Shown: positions 1 to 12,677 of the stretch, piece after piece | How positions within the stretch are numbered: position 1 is the stretch's first letter | How the letters are laid out: every line of letters starts with the position of its first letter | From: Apricaphanius iberus | Taxonomy: Eukaryota > Chordata > Actinopteri > Cyprinodontiformes > Aphaniidae | Length of the DNA: 64,000 nucleotides | Direction: 5' to 3' | Assembly: GCA_028564705.1 (NCBI GenBank) | Contig: JAPXFQ010000899.1 | Coordinates: 4,712,001-4,776,000 of the forward strand | Notes under the pieces: model-generated | Seen by the model: the letters and a program-made list of their open reading frames with translations, nothing else | Told to the model about the DNA's origin: nothing | Database searches by the model: none | Program-made: the position numbers and the translations under genes

Positions 1-500
1 TGTACTCAATGGTTAGAAATACAGGCAGATACTCTCCATCATGCAATACCATTGAGGAGGCATTTGATTGGCTCCAAATGTATACTGCAGCAGGATAACG
101 ACCCCAAACATACAGCCAAAGTCTTCGAGATCTATCTTCAGTGTAAATAAGAACGAGAAGTCCTGCAAAAGATATGGTACAGCCCCGACAAGGCACTGAT
201 CTCAATATCGTCGAGTGTCTCTGGAATTACTTGAAGAGACAGAAGGATGTGAGGAAGCCTACATCCACAGGAGATCTGTGGTTAGTTCTTCGAGATGTTT
301 GGAACAACTTACCAGCCAAGTTCCTTAAAAACTGTGTGCAAGTGTACCTAGACGAATTGATGCTGTGTTAAAGGCAACGGGTGTTCACACCAAATATTGA
401 TTTTATTTAGATTTCTCTTTTAACTTCCATTTTTGAAAGCATTCTTTGTTTACAGCATTTTTCCACACCTACTCCTAAAACCTTTGCAAAGAGCTGTATA
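1..500 (+). pseudogene. Tc1/mariner-like transposon, 3' half, broken transposase
   Basis: This is the 3' half of a Tc1-like cut-and-paste transposase. Around 88-123 the frame reads QQDNDPKHTAK, the Tc1 catalytic-core motif holding the second aspartate of the DDE/D triad. A TAA stop at 147-149 interrupts it. The C-terminal part continues from 174 in a different frame, so a frameshift is also present. It reads TDLNIVECLWNYLK, matching the family's PDLNPIENLW block with the third acidic residue, and ends with TAA near 371. The sequence CCTTTGCAAAGAGCTGTATA at 481-500 resembles a Tc1-type terminal repeat running into a TA target. The 5' half and the other terminus lie outside the window. The stop and the frameshift make an active copy very unlikely. 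Confidence 0.85.
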
Positions 501-531
501 TAGTAGAGAAAGTCCAAACATTTGTATCTAA

Positions 532-1400
532 TTGTTATTTACACAATATATTTCAGTTTTATATTGTGTTACTGTCATAGTTGGTTTTCTGTTATGTTTC
601 TCTACTGGGCTCAGTCAGCTACCATGTCACTCACCTCTTCTACCAGTTTCTACCCCTGAATATCTGATTTCATTGCCAGGTTTTCTGTTTGCCTCCTCAC
701 AGGGTTCCAGCAGTTATTCTAAGTCAAGTTCAAACTGCATGACCAAGTATCCGTCACATGGATTTTGATTCCATCCTAACCCCTGGTCAGACTTAATATT
801 ATTGTCACCATTTTAATCCTGAACCACTGCTTGTCCTCTTGATCCTCCCTGCCAGGCCTCACATTTCTCTGCCTTCCTGGTTTATAACCCTCACCTGACC
901 TATGACGTACCGATCAGCTCTGTCTGTTCTCCACCTTCATCCCCATTGTGTAGTCCTTGTAAGTCCTTAAATGTGTTTCATCTCCTGTAGGACTTTGTCT
1001 GAGTTTTGAAGTTCTCCCTCCCTGAGTTGGTACCGGACTCCCTCAGCCCAAGCCCATCCAGCCTAACCTGATCTTCCACTTCCAGTAACCTTTTTTCTCA
1101 TTTTCTTCCTGCTGCGCCCTCTCTGTTCACCACTGCTAATTGCAGGCTGCAGTGCTCTTTTATAAGAGAGTAAGGAATTCCTGGGGTAAATAATTGTGTA
1201 TAAAGAACAATTCTGAGGATTACCTTCTGACCTTTTTCAAATTGTTAATCTGCTCTCTATTTCAGAGTCTGGCTGAGAACTGGAGAGACAATTGGAGTCT
1301 GTCAACTACAGACTTTCCTTAAATAAATGAGAAATATCTTTTGTTCTTTTTTGCCTGGTGTTCTGATCTGGTTCTTTTTAAATTCTGATTTCCTGACAGT
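532..1400. other. Pyrimidine-rich stretch, probably a degraded dispersed repeat
   Basis: This stretch is rich in CT, CCT and CTG words with few CpGs, and is followed by AT-rich DNA. It resembles the CT-rich tails of fish retroelements, but no terminus, target duplication or protein domain is visible. A 78-codon open frame at 532-768 has no recognisable domain and is treated as chance. Confidence 0.3.
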
Positions 1401-4264
1401 TAGATGGGGACCATGACAATGTTTTAAGAGCAATGAGTTCACATAGACTTCTGGCTGCCAATGTTTTCATATATTCATAAGAGCAATATCCTACCCTGTC
1501 TCTAGTATGTAACTAAATAATTGTCCAGCCTTTCTCTCTGTTCCACCATGCAAGCCTGTGCTCCAAATGGGTTTGCTGCGGCCCCTTAGCCCCACGACGT
1601 GTAAGAGGATATCTTGACTCAGACTTCAGCAGGGAGCTCAGCAAGCAACTGGTTGCTGGCCTCAATGCTCTGGCAGTTAAACTGAGGAAAGAAAAAAGTG
1701 AGGCACAAATATGAAAATATCATCGAGGATCGGGAACTCGCTTCGGCTCCTGCATTCCCAATGTAAACACAGCACACTCTCAAAAACGCATACATACTCT
1801 CCTCAAACACTTCTGGCATCTGTTTGAGAGAAAGATCAGAGATCAACCACAGTGCTTGGCTCTTCCCCGCTTGCTGCCCTCATTCTGCAGAACAGCAGAG
1901 GTGAAATATCAACAGAATGTTGGTTTTGGAGACATTTTAATTGCACCAGAATAGTTTGTTCAAGCAAACCAACAAAAAGAGAAAGTTGCACTGGAACACT
2001 TTATGCATAGCTATTTGCAATAGTAAAAAAAAAAAAAAAACTCCATAATGTTTCTCCAAGATTTTTGTTTCTATTTATGGAGAAAAATCTGTCATTTTTT
2101 TGACAATTAAAAGAAAACAAAACTATGACAAGCATGATAACTTTTAAATCATTCACCCTGGGGTGCTGTTGTTGGTGTGGGGGAACTGTCCTCAGCTGAC
2201 AGCGAAAATTGCTGTTTCGGTGGAGGCTACAGTCTGGGTGGCACATATCCCTTCCTGTCAAATTCAGTGACTTAAAGCTCACTTTTCAAAAGCTCACACG
2301 CGTGAACACATGCATGTATGGTGTGTAGCACTAGCACCCCAGCTGGGATCAAATCCAAACAAGTGGAAATGTAACAAATTAAAGGGGGAAAATAGTTTGC
2401 ATCTCAGATAGATAGATAGATAGACATACAGGATCAGTGTGTGCGCCACAGCTTACCCTGCCCACACCATTCCAGCTTTTCAGGAACATCACCTGATAAT
2501 CTGAAAGAAAACACAAACAGTCCACTCTTGTTACTAGGTCTTTGGCTGCAAAAATACTGGTAAATGTTATCCGGACAAAGTCGGAAGGCTGCTTTCAGAC
2601 TTTAAAAAATATTTAGTCTTTATTCCCCCAATAGAAAGATCAGAGTAAGGGAGGAAGAATTAAACCACCTGCCAGCAGCAGTGACGATGATGATGATGCA
2701 GGGTCTTCACAGGTAAGGAATGATTAGAACTGACTCAGAGAAAGAGATCCATTTCTGGCAGAAACCAGGCAGGGATAAGGACAGGGTTTTCACTGATATT
2801 TCAGAGTTACTCTCATTCACACTCCAAAATATGTTTTTGTCTTTATTTTATTAGGCAACCTAATGTTTATAGATGACACTCGAAAAAAGTGTATAGGTTA
2901 TTTATTTCAGTTATTCCATTTAAAAGTTTAAACTAATATATGATGTAAACTCATGAAATCAAAAGTAGTATATTTTAAGCATTTATTGGTTATGATTTTG
3001 ATTAATATGGTTTAGAGCTTCTGAAAACCCCAAATTAAAAATCTCTGAAAATTGGAATATCACGTGAAATCAATGAAACAATTATTTTAAATGCTCACTG
3101 GTCAGCTGAGGGCTTGATTGTCAGCTTAATCCAGGGGGGTTGCTTAGTGTTGTGGTTTCAGCAGAACCCGCTTAGGTCCTTTTGATTTCCTAATTTTGTG
3201 TTTGTAGCCAAGATCGTTTAAATCCATACAAGTGAGTTTTAGTTCTTCTTGGTAGGGAGGCATCTGCTCTCTGTTATTAGTAGATTGTCACATTTTCTAT
3301 TTCAATAACATTTAGGCTCTTAAAGAGAGTTAAACTTCCAGAAAATCATACATTAATTTGGCTTTTTTATTTTACATTTTTCACTCTGATTCAGAGTTAG
3401 CTGTTAACACTGATCAAATACTGAACAGTTTGCAAGTTACTGAACAAAACTTTCTCTTTCAGTCAATTTAGCCCTGAAGAATGTTAAATTATTGTAAAAT
3501 TGTTATCGTATTCCAACCGTTCATTTGAATGCTAATACTGGACCAGGGAAGGACATTTATTGGTCCATCAGCTCAACCAAGAATAGTTTTCTCCAGCTGT
3601 CACTACTTGCAGCCCATCTGAAACACCATGAAGGTTCTTCTGAACACACTGAATTTTCTTGCTGCTGAAAGTGTGTTTTACAAATAAAATAGCCTTGTCA
3701 CAAATATGGCTGCCTAGCACACACTGTATATATGTACAATATATTTATTAAATATATTTGTTAAATGATTAATGTGTTGTTGTTTTTTTATTAAGATGCC
3801 ATTCCAGACATCTAAATTCAGGAATATATTGTGTTCTAAAGACTGGACCAGTGAAGAAGTATATATAGGACTTTTTTTTTTAAGTTAGAAAAAAAAGTTT
3901 CAAAACAACAGCTGCAGAGGGCCTCATGTCGTTGTTTGCCTTGAGCCCCCAAACTGCCAAATCTGCCAGTGACTGTAGCTCATACTATTTCATTCATATT
4001 TAGGAATGTTAATTAATCATGATTAATAGTGATCAATTCACAGCAACCCTTTTTAATCATTGACAGGCCTAATATTATAAATGTATGTATTTTTGTGCGA
4101 TATGCATAAAAGCTGTAAACAAATTATCCCATCTGAGCTGAGGATCTCTTGCTGAACCATTTTCCGTCTTTAAATATGCAGCAATAAAACATTAAGGCCT
4201 TACAACAATACATTGATTTATAAACACATATGATTACATGCATTTCAGAGCTAATGTGCACCCA
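1401..4264. other. AT-rich intergenic DNA without a recognisable gene
   Basis: I see no exon, RNA gene or complete transposon here. Small items only: a poly-A run near 2025-2040, a short (GATA)n tract at 2407-2424, and a few other A/T homopolymers. Confidence 0.6.
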
Positions 4265-4546
4265 TGTGGATAATAAAGCTTAGTAGGTAAAGTAGTTGTC
4301 TTGCAATCGGCGTGTCATTGGTTCAATTTCAGCAACCTCCTTTAACACGTCACCCACCGCCTACTGGTCTTGGCCAGAGGGGCCGATGGCTCGATATGGC
4401 AGCCTCGCTTCTGTCAGTCTGCCCCAGGGCAGCTGTGGCTATGATTGTAGCTTTGTTTCAACCAGTGTGTGAATCTGAGAGGGAATGAATAATGGAATTT
4501 GTAAAGCATCTTTGAGTGTCCAGAAAAGCGCTATATAAGTTTGAGG

Positions 4547-4579
<33 letters not shown>
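4265..4579 (+). mobile_element. tRNA-derived SINE with (ATT)n tail
   Basis: The head carries a plausible RNA polymerase III promoter: an A-box-like TAGTAGGTAAAGTAGTTG near 4279 and a B-box-like GGTTCAATTTC near 4320. The body includes the CTGCCCCAGGGCAGCTGTGG block common in fish SINEs. The 3' part has the AGCGCTATATAAG tail-type sequence and ends in an (ATT)n run at about 4549-4579, typical of a SINE 3' end. The A and B boxes and 3' microsatellite place it on the + strand. The B box departs from the GGTTCGANNCC consensus, so the copy is old. Confidence 0.7.
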
Positions 4580-4580
<1 letters not shown>

Positions 4581-4604
4581 AGATGTTGCCTACCAAGCTC
4601 TGTA

Positions 4605-4705
4605 CTGATGTATGTACGTTTTAGTGGCGAATGTGGATCCAGTGTAAAGTGCTTTGAGCAGCAGTATAACTAGAAAAGCGTGGTAAAAGTACAATCCATT
4701 CACAT
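4605..4705 (+). mobile_element. SINE 3'-end fragment
   Basis: The segment contains GTAAAGTGCTTTGAGCAGCA, then ACTAGAAAAGCG and TACAATCCATTCAC. This order matches the 3' body of a widespread fish tRNA-derived SINE. No A or B box is visible upstream, so it is a truncated piece, perhaps left when the neighbouring (ATT)n SINE inserted. Confidence 0.5.
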
Positions 4706-6222
4706 GTGTTCTGTAGCTATCAACAAGCTCCTGACATAAATGTGGCTGCATATCTAGATCCACTCCTCTTGGAAGATTTGTTTTTAAGTTTGTTTTTTTA
4801 ACTGTTTTTCTGGCATACACCTGTTTGTAAATACAATCACTATTTTTACGTGATTTGATATCCAAATTTTTTTTCATAAGCTCAGTTGGTGCCCCTGCTT
4901 TGTGACCGCATACCATGGAGGCCGCCATTGCTCCTCCATTGCTGTAGTACCTCCATTTGGCCGCTAGGCCCCCATTGAAAAGCATTGGAATTTAGGCACG
5001 TTAAAAACAACTTTAATGCCTGGTGCCCATTCTTTTTAAACTTTCTATGGCTACATATTCTTCCTGAGATAACGCTGGGCTCGTCAAAAAAATAGGCACC
5101 AGGCTGGTTTTCGTGAGATAATTTTTTGAAATCTTGCATAATTATTGAGGGGGCCGGACTTTGATTGACAGGCTGTTTCGTTGGACTTTAATTATAGTAA
5201 CACTAAATTTTAATAATTATTTCAAGTTACTAGTTCTTACCTTTTGAGGTTTGAGAAATAGGAGAACCGTCGGAGGAGCGCAGATACGGCAGCAGTCAGG
5301 CATGGGGCTATTATCCTTTAGCTTAGCTAGCCAAGTTTAGCTTCAGAGCTAAAGATGCGGGAGCAGAATGGGCGCAATTACGACCGAACTACACGCCCAT
5401 ACACGTCCCGCGAGGGCAGAGTCTACAGTGAAGATCCCGTCCCTATGCCCTTTTAAGGAACATACTTCGTCAGAACTGGGGAGGAGGAGTCTGTGAATCC
5501 GCCATGAATTCCCCCATGAAAGTGTGTCATTCTGGTAAATGGGGAGGAGTGAGGAGGCGCTGTCTATTCTTTTTTACAGTATATGTTATCCTCCCAAGTA
5601 ACAGCCTAATTATAAGTTCTTCCCACCGAGCAGCTAAACTACATCAGCTGACAGGTGAACAGCTGATCTCCTTTGACACTCACGTCTCCCCCGTTCAGCA
5701 AAAAACAGCTGGAAAACAAAAGGCGGGCATCGATATCCACGCACCCTTGACTCATAGTGGCTACAGCTTAAGTTGTGCGGCGATCTTCGCTCACTTCTCA
5801 AAACAGGTGAAACGGTACTAATCTGCCTCGCGCTGCCTGTCTATCACCGGAGACGTGTGCGTGGTAATCGCTCGTGGTGTTCGGCCAGTGGGTTCAGTCT
5901 TTACTGTCCTGCTTAACAAGTTTTTGCACACCTGTAACAAAGCAGCTGACTGCTGCGCTCCTCCTTCTGACTCATCCAGACAAGTTCAGTTTTTCTCTTG
6001 GGGCTTCACAGACGGAAAGCAAACGCAAACAAAACACACCAAAACCACACACACAAACCACACAAAATATAGAAAAATACATAGAGATATTTCCCACTGT
6101 GGAACACTTACATTAGCTAGCCTACATTCTCTATGTTTACAGAGCAGTCCCTGCAAAAGTTTTAGTCAAACTATAGAAGAGACTTTAGGATTAGTGCGTG
6201 TCTGACAGGGTAGGGGGCTTGG
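4706..6222. other. Moderately GC-rich intergenic stretch, no gene recognised
   Basis: The stretch contains open frames of up to 131 codons on either strand with no recognisable domain. Words such as GTTCAGCAAAAAACAGCTGG and scattered CpGs suggest a decayed DNA-transposon copy, but no matching termini were found. Confidence 0.4.
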
Positions 6223-6251
6223 CATCACGATGGTGGCTCTCCATCGTGATG
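6223..6251. repeat. Perfect 11-bp inverted repeat (hairpin)
   Basis: CATCACGATGG at 6223-6233 is followed by a 7-nt spacer and its exact reverse complement CCATCGTGATG at 6241-6251. It is probably part of a decayed DNA transposon rather than an RNA gene. Confidence 0.6.
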
Positions 6252-6327
6252 TCGGTCAGCCATCCCAACTAGGGTTGTAACGATGGACGATGACAAGGAC
6301 GTTGGGAGTGTGGTTTATTTTGGGTAA

Positions 6328-6396
6328 TTTTAATCTGTAAAGCACTTTGAGATGCAGTTTTGTATGACAAGCGCTTTATAAAGTTTGATTTGATTA
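6328..6396 (+). mobile_element. Retroposon 3'-tail fragment
   Basis: TCTGTAAAGCACTTTGAGAT, AAGCGCTTTATAAA and GTTTGATTTGATT occur in the order found at the 3' ends of many fish SINE/LINE copies. Only the tail is recognisable. Confidence 0.5.
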
Positions 6397-9300
6397 TAAC
6401 GGTCTTTCATGTGACTCCGTCAACACATATGTGCATGATTACAAACTTCCTGATGGGGAAGTATAAACAAGGTTTAACTATCCGTCTCGGTCAACGATGC
6501 CTGTAACTGTAACTTGCTAATGAAGAAGTATAAACTAGGCTTTAGAAAATTGGGCTTTACTCAGTCCGTGATTGCGTATGTAACCCTCCACACACTCTGA
6601 GTGAAATCTTTTGCGGTTTAACATCACTCGGCCAAGATCAGAAGAAACTAGATTCTAAGGTGCTTTGGATGTGCAACAACATGAGACAAGGCAAAGGTTT
6701 ATACATATAACAATAGTTTATTACCATAGAACTCTTTTATATAGAACAGGTAACAATAAAGCGCTTGTAAAATAAAATAAATTTGTCACATTTTACGTTT
6801 GTGTTCATCCTCGTTAAATCTGTCAAATCAGTCAATGTTCATAAAGTCTTTCTGTGTCAGTTTTCTTTTTTTTCTTTTGAACTCAAGTTCACATGAGTGT
6901 TCACCACAATTAGTCAATCACTGGTCTGCTGGTTCGTTGGGCTGGAGCTTGCCATCCCGAACTGCAGTGTGGCTCCTTAATTTTGACAGAGTGAATCAAT
7001 CCAGGACAAAAAACCTGACCTAAAGATAAGGTCAGAATACAGCATCTTAAACCATGAGCTGTGGTTTACAACTGAAATGGTCCAATGGTTTCAAATTCCC
7101 TCACAAAACAAAATCACACATTGTACAACAAACAATTCAGTTCAAGTAGGTACTATAGGATCATAAAGTTACTCAACTTCCTATCACAGTATTTATCCTA
7201 TTTTATAAGCAAGATAACAACAGTGCTTTAAAGTGCATTCTAAACACACACCACCTTAAAGTCTTATACAAAATATTCCAAAGTAAAGTCAAAGTGAAGG
7301 AACTGGCACTTAAATTTCATATAAGGCATTAATATCTCTTTTTTTTCAGTTTGCTTAACTAAACTAGCCTCATATTTAGGATGGATAAAACTTATAGTTA
7401 ATTTTATTACATCTCACAATCATAGAACAGTGGCTGGATTTATATTTCCATAAAGTGTTAGGCAGGTAGAGAGATAGACTTATTAATTTATGCTTAAAGC
7501 CTCTTTCTTTTTATAAAACGGCCGGCGGAGATTAGCAAAGGGGTTAACAACCTAGCATGCTGAGCTAACACACACATTGAAAGGAACCATGAAAGTCTGC
7601 ATGTGATTCACAGGGTTTCCCAGGGACAAATCATGGCGTAATCTCGACCTTCTGACTTCAATATCTCTAAAGTGCAACAAATAACTTGTCACTAGTGCAC
7701 AGTCCCACCACCTAAGCAGATAAATTCAGTTTCGCTTACCGAATTTGGAATTATTGTCAAATAAAAAGCTGCTAATGCACCGCTAGCTTTCTGTTCAACA
7801 GCAAGAGTTCTTGGTTTCTTGGCACATCCAAGGGCAAGTGCTGGCTAGTGTTGAATTAAAAGTTATCAAATAATTCTGTGCATGTTCAAAACAGAGACAA
7901 GGAACCAATTTCCAGTTCTTAACATTTATTTTGAACAGATTAACAAATTGCAGTTTTACAGAGGAATTTTGCCCCCGTCAGTTCCTCTGTGGTCCAGATT
8001 TAAAGAAATCTGAACAATTAACTGATCTTCATTTCACAGCTTTATAGACAACCGGGCCTCTAGGCGTTTCTAATCTCTCCAATCAGAACATTTTCATACA
8101 GTGTCTGAGCTCTTATTTGCTGTCAGAGAATCCTGGAGTCAGAAGATGAGTCGTCTCTGTTCTGGGTCAAAGGTTCATTATAAAGATTTATGGTTAAATG
8201 GCTATCTGCTTCTCTAAAACTTTTCTCCCAGTTTCTTATCTAAACATCCTGCTTTTACAGCTTGCAATAAAATTTAGCCAAAAGTTTTACGACTTAAAAG
8301 CTTAGCCCCATAAACAATACTGACAAACCTATCTTTACCATCATGCAAGCTAATTAAAACAGACTTTTACTTTCTGAATACTAACTACAGATTATATAAA
8401 CATATTTAATACGAGACTGTTATATAAAGTAGCCCCAAAAAATATGAGTCACGACAATTCCCTCTTTCAATCTTTTTTTAAAAATAGATTGATATCTCCT
8501 CTATACGTACGTGTTTAGAACTTAAGATCAAAACCTGTAAAGCATTTTGAGAATGCAAGAAATCAAATCCAAGAAATTTCATCAGTTTACTAAAATTCAA
8601 AACACAAACTATTAAAGTACCTTTTTTAACCTTAACTCCCATTAAAAAATGTAAATCTGTTAATCATAGATTCACCCTCTTTTGGCATTAACCAAAAAAT
8701 TTATTTTAACAATTCCCACAAACTAAATTCAAAACCCAAAATGTATAGGAATGTCTTACATGTGAAGAGATAATTAAATCTGACTTGATACATGTTAATA
8801 CTGTGGAAGAAACTCAGAAAATCCATGAACATAGACATTATTACTATGTTATATTCTGAAATAAATCAAACTTAAAGTGTTAAGAAACCTGTGAAATAGA
8901 AGGTATTAAGAACCCTTTTAGGCAGTGTTACGACTCTTCACTTGTGAATAAAATAGTTAATCAAATAGTTAAACAACCTGTAAAATGCAAAAAATTATTA
9001 ATAAATGTTCAGTCTTTATATTTGTATTCTGATCCTCTTTCTTCACTCTCATTTTATCCCCCTCAGTGGCTCCTGGCAGCTGGAGAGCGATATACAGAGC
9101 TGATCAGTGTGGAGGGCTCCTATTTTTTTAGTGTTCCAGTTTTTACTCCCATATTTGCAGATAACCACTCTCTGAAATGCCAATTACTTCATTAATTGAG
9201 CATTTCCCCCAATATACACAAATGCACAGACAGGGCCCGCCGCCTGTGGCCCCAGCTTCCGATTCAGCTTGGTCAAAACCTTCTCGACCCTCCTTAGGCA

Positions 9301-9485
9301 GAATCCTGCCGATCCTCGACCAGGCTCGTCGTTTCCGTGAAGCTGCATTCAGTCCATGTCTATAAAAGAATTGTCTTTTCCAAATCAAATCACAATCAGA
9401 TGATTACAATACTAGGCAAAAATCAGCAGAAAGCTAATTACTTCCGGTCCATGGATCTCCTACTGCCAAAAAAAAAAAAAACAAT
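6397..9485. other. AT-rich intergenic DNA with repeat fragments
   Basis: No exon or protein domain was recognised. About 6450-6560 contains GAAGTATAAACTAGGC-type words shared with 10375-10480 and 62010-62165. A block at 7341-7484 is repeated at 10721-10864. The rest (7500-9480) may be decayed retroelement sequence, but no long terminal repeat or coding motif could be demonstrated. Confidence 0.45.
7341..7484. repeat. Dispersed repeat Y, copy 1
   Basis: This block of about 144 bp closely matches 10721-10864 in the same orientation. Both copies contain GAACAGTGGCTGGATT, CCATAAAGTGTTAGGCAGGT and AGAGAGATAGACTTATT. It is non-coding, and the family is not identified. Confidence 0.8.
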
Positions 9486-10021
9486 CAGTGGAGCGATGAA
9501 AGTTATTTTCTGATCCAGTTTGAAATGCGTTGTGAATCAAACAAATTATGTCCGTGAAAACTGTGATTTTCGACCGAAAGCAAAAGTTACGTTAGGTTTT
9601 GTGTAAAAATGTTCAGTGGACTGCAACTGCATAAGAAGAAGGAGAGCGAGGGTCGTAGCTTCCAGGACGAAGAAAGGAGCATTAAACAAGGAGAAAACCT
9701 CGGTAAATCTGACCATGTGGAAAGTAGCAGTCATGTTGGGGGTAAAGAAGTCGGTGGAGTGACAGCTAGCATGGAGGAGAAGCTCTACAAGCTCTAGGTG
9801 AGCGTTTTGTGTGCTATAGCTAGTGCTAGCCAAATGACCTTCTGACTTCTGATTTGTAGGCATTTTAAATGCGCATTTTTACAATCAAATAAATCCAAAA
9901 TCAGTGGACAAACACATTCGAAATGTACACCATTAGTTATCATTTAAATCGAATTACAACATATGTGTGATTTAGGGACATAAGACAAAGTGGACCAGAA
10001 AATAACTTTATCGCTCCATTG
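9486..10021. mobile_element. DNA-transposon-like element with about 36-bp terminal inverted repeats
   Basis: The left end at 9486-9521 begins CAGTGGAGCGATGAAAGTTA. It is the imperfect inverted complement of the right end at 9987-10021, which finishes AACTTTATCGCTCCATTG. The two arms differ at only a few positions. The 536-bp length and the CAGTG-type terminus suggest a non-autonomous hAT-like element, although no clean 8-bp target duplication is visible. An open frame at 9609-9797 inside encodes a lysine- and serine-rich peptide with no domain I can name; it may be a remnant of a transposase N-terminus or chance. Confidence 0.6.
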
Positions 10022-10646
10022 ACTTCCATTCATTAGTTTTTTGGTTTGGGGACCAACGGGCTGACGGGAAGTGGAGGAGACTTAGGCTCCCCGTTGGCTG
10101 AAGTGATATCTGATCAGTTCCGTGATTGGCTGGTCAGTTGCTATGTGAAACTTAACTATAACTTTCTATTTATTAGGTTTTAGCTCTTTATATTGGTCCT
10201 ATATTATTTTTTATAAAAAATGTTTTCAATGTTTTAACTATTTATAATTGTAAATAATGAATTTTAATTCCTATTTATCCTTTTAGTATTTATTCTATTT
10301 ATGCAATGAGTTTTTTTATTGCAATAATTGTTTTAGTGTTGTATTGTTTTTCTTTTTTTTTAAACTGGGTTTCTACACCAGGTTACACGTAGGTGAAAGA
10401 GCAGCTCTAGCGTCAACGGATAACGGCGTTGTGTCTATCCATACTGACGTACATGGTGAAGTGTAAACTAAGCCTTATGAGTACTGTGAAACTAATTGAT
10501 TTTTCGTCTCAGAAAAAGAAACTACTCAGTTTAAAAGTTGATTAATCTAAAGGCTATTTTAGTTTCTTTAGCACCAGTTCGAGATCTAAGTGAATTTTTT
10601 TTGACCCTGTGGGAATTGAAGAAAGCTCCACACTAAATTCAAACTT
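10022..10646. other. Intergenic DNA with a GACGGA-type repeat fragment
   Basis: The first half is AT-rich. About 10375-10480 contains GCGTCAACGGATAACG and GAAGTGTAAACTAAGCCTTA, which recur in diverged form near 62100-62165. No gene was recognised. Confidence 0.45.
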
Positions 10647-10961
10647 TTGCACACAGTTTGTGCAGCTGCTTGTTTAGTAACATTTCCAAAACCCCTGAAA
10701 AATCACATCCATATTAGGCTTTTTTTTCAGTGTGCTTAACCAAACTAGCCTGATATTTTGGATGGATAAAGCTTATATATAATTGTATTACATCTCACAC
10801 TCATAGAACAGTGGCTGGATTCAAATTTCCATAAAGTGTTAGGCAGGTAGAGAGATAGACTTATTTGCACCCAGTTTGTGCAGCTGCTTGTTTAGTAATT
10901 CCACCATGGACAAAGAACATTTCCAAAACCCCAATAAAACCCCTGAAAAATCATATCCACA
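10647..10961. repeat. Composite repeat: X-Y-X' arrangement
   Basis: Segment X (10647-10711) and segment X' (10865-10961) share CAGTTTGTGCAGCTGCTTGT and CCCCTGAAAAATCA. X' has about 30 extra bases including CCACCATGGACAAAG, so X looks like a deleted version. Between them lies Y copy 2 (10721-10864), which also occurs alone at 7341-7484. This suggests either insertion of Y into a duplicated X or a larger element with repeated internal parts. No coding potential is visible. Confidence 0.7.
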
Positions 10962-12374
10962 CCCATGATTAGTGGATGTGCACTTCCAATTAGTAAAACG
11001 TGTTTTAATCCAAATTCCTTTATTGGATTTTAAAATTAAAATCGTTTAGTAAAATGCAATTATATGCATCCATGTAAAAAGCAGGTTCACTCTGTTAGTA
11101 AACCCATTGCATGTTGACCAAAACCAAGAGTGTCATAATCAACTAATTGTGGTATGTCTGCTGTCATCACCCAATACATACATTTTAAAGTCATCTGGTA
11201 TCATCAGAACTGAACAGTAAATAAATAAGCATTACATTTGTATTGTATTTTCTCTTACTCCATCTAATAACAAAGTTACTCAACAACCATTCCTTTTCTC
11301 ATATTTTGACAGACAAAATAATGAGCCGAAGTGCAGACATGGTTAACCATACACTACAGATTGTGCCAGCAATTACCACAGGACAACATGGTTGTTAATC
11401 ATAAACTTCTTCTGTACACTGAAGCTTGTGTCTGTTTTTGCAATCAGTTTGAATAACCACTGCTAAATAGTCTCACAGAACTGCACTTTGGACCTCTGCA
11501 TGCATTCTAAACTGATTCTGCAAGTGCAACAGAGGAGCCTGTACTTTGAAGTACACATTTTTAACCCATGTGACACTATTCAAATTAAAGTGAAAAACAG
11601 CATAATAATTTGGTTGATTGTGTAACAGCATTTATATTGCTGGTGTCATGAGGTTAGACAAAATCTCTGGAATTGAAACATGGTTTTAATTGCTTTCTCT
11701 TGAGCCATACTTCTTCGTCTGTTTGCATGTTCTAACTGAGACATGGCTGCTGAATGATTGAGAGCAACACTTCATAACAAAGGGCAGTATTTGAATTACC
11801 TCCACTCCTCAAACCCAACAGGACCCGCGACCCAGTTTGGTTTCCCGGTTCCACCTAACAATGTTTGCTCTGCTATATACTCCTCTGTTTGCTTTCCTCT
11901 CCACTGGAGCAACCACCTCTACGTGCCAGTAGCCCTAGAGCGCAGGCACATTTGGGGTCACCAATCAACGGCTCAGCTCAACCTCAGTGCAGTGCACCAG
12001 TAAATAGACATAACTTAGCATGGAGTGTCAGCGAAAGTTTCACAGACACCTCAAGAGACAAATAGTGACTCATAAAGAGGCAATCTGCCATTTCATGTGG
12101 ATCTGAGACAGATAAGCAGCTCTTATCAACATTGGCAGCTCACTAATCAGAGTTGTCAAGATTTCCCATGAAGAAGCTAAAACGTTTGAGTAAACACTGT
12201 GTAAAAAAGGGGAACAGGGGAGTAACTGTCATTGTTTTTAGATTAAAATGATCAAAACTGTAATAATTTAGAAATGATTATCAGGTATATGTTGTCTTCA
12301 AGGTAATATTTAAATTGCCTGCAAAAATAGTACAATTATCAGTTTATTTTTAATTAATTGACTTTTCAGTTGCA
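10962..12374. other. Intergenic stretch without a recognised gene
   Basis: No repeat termini or coding motifs were recognised. 11760-12060 is somewhat more GC-rich with two overlapping open frames of 81 and 66 codons and no identifiable domain. Distal regulatory sequence for oaf is possible, but nothing seen demonstrates it. Confidence 0.4.
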
Positions 12375-12677
12375 CTTCATATTCTGCAGCCCCTTTTGCA
12401 AAACACTTTGAACTGGGTCTTAGCATAGATAACTTATGTCCATCCCCGTGTACATCCAATGTGGCAGGAGCACTTAAAATCAATACAAGGCTGTAACACC
12501 TCTTAGCCACCTAGAAAGGTGGGGATTTATGAAAGGGTGCCGGCTTTGTGACTTGAGAGTGTGATAACTTATGGGCAGAAAAAAACAATATTTCTCTGGT
12601 GTGATATATTAGAGGGTTGAACTTATAACCCTCCAAATAAAAGCCAACTACTCTACAAACCAAGCCACAGTTGCCCC
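12375..12677 (-). mobile_element. tRNA-derived SINE, minus orientation, degraded
   Basis: Read on the minus strand from 12677, the head is GGGGCAACTGTGGCTTGGTT with an A-box-like TGGCTTGGTTTG, followed by a B-box-like AAGTTCAACCC near 12620. This is the layout of a fish tRNA-derived SINE. The body towards 12375 contains CTCCTGCCACAT, a word typical of the same family. The 3' end is not sharp, and the copy is well diverged. Confidence 0.55.

Noticed and set aside
4265..4579. Functional tRNA gene
   Set aside because: The A and B boxes are present, but there is no cloverleaf; the body and (ATT)n tail show it is a SINE.
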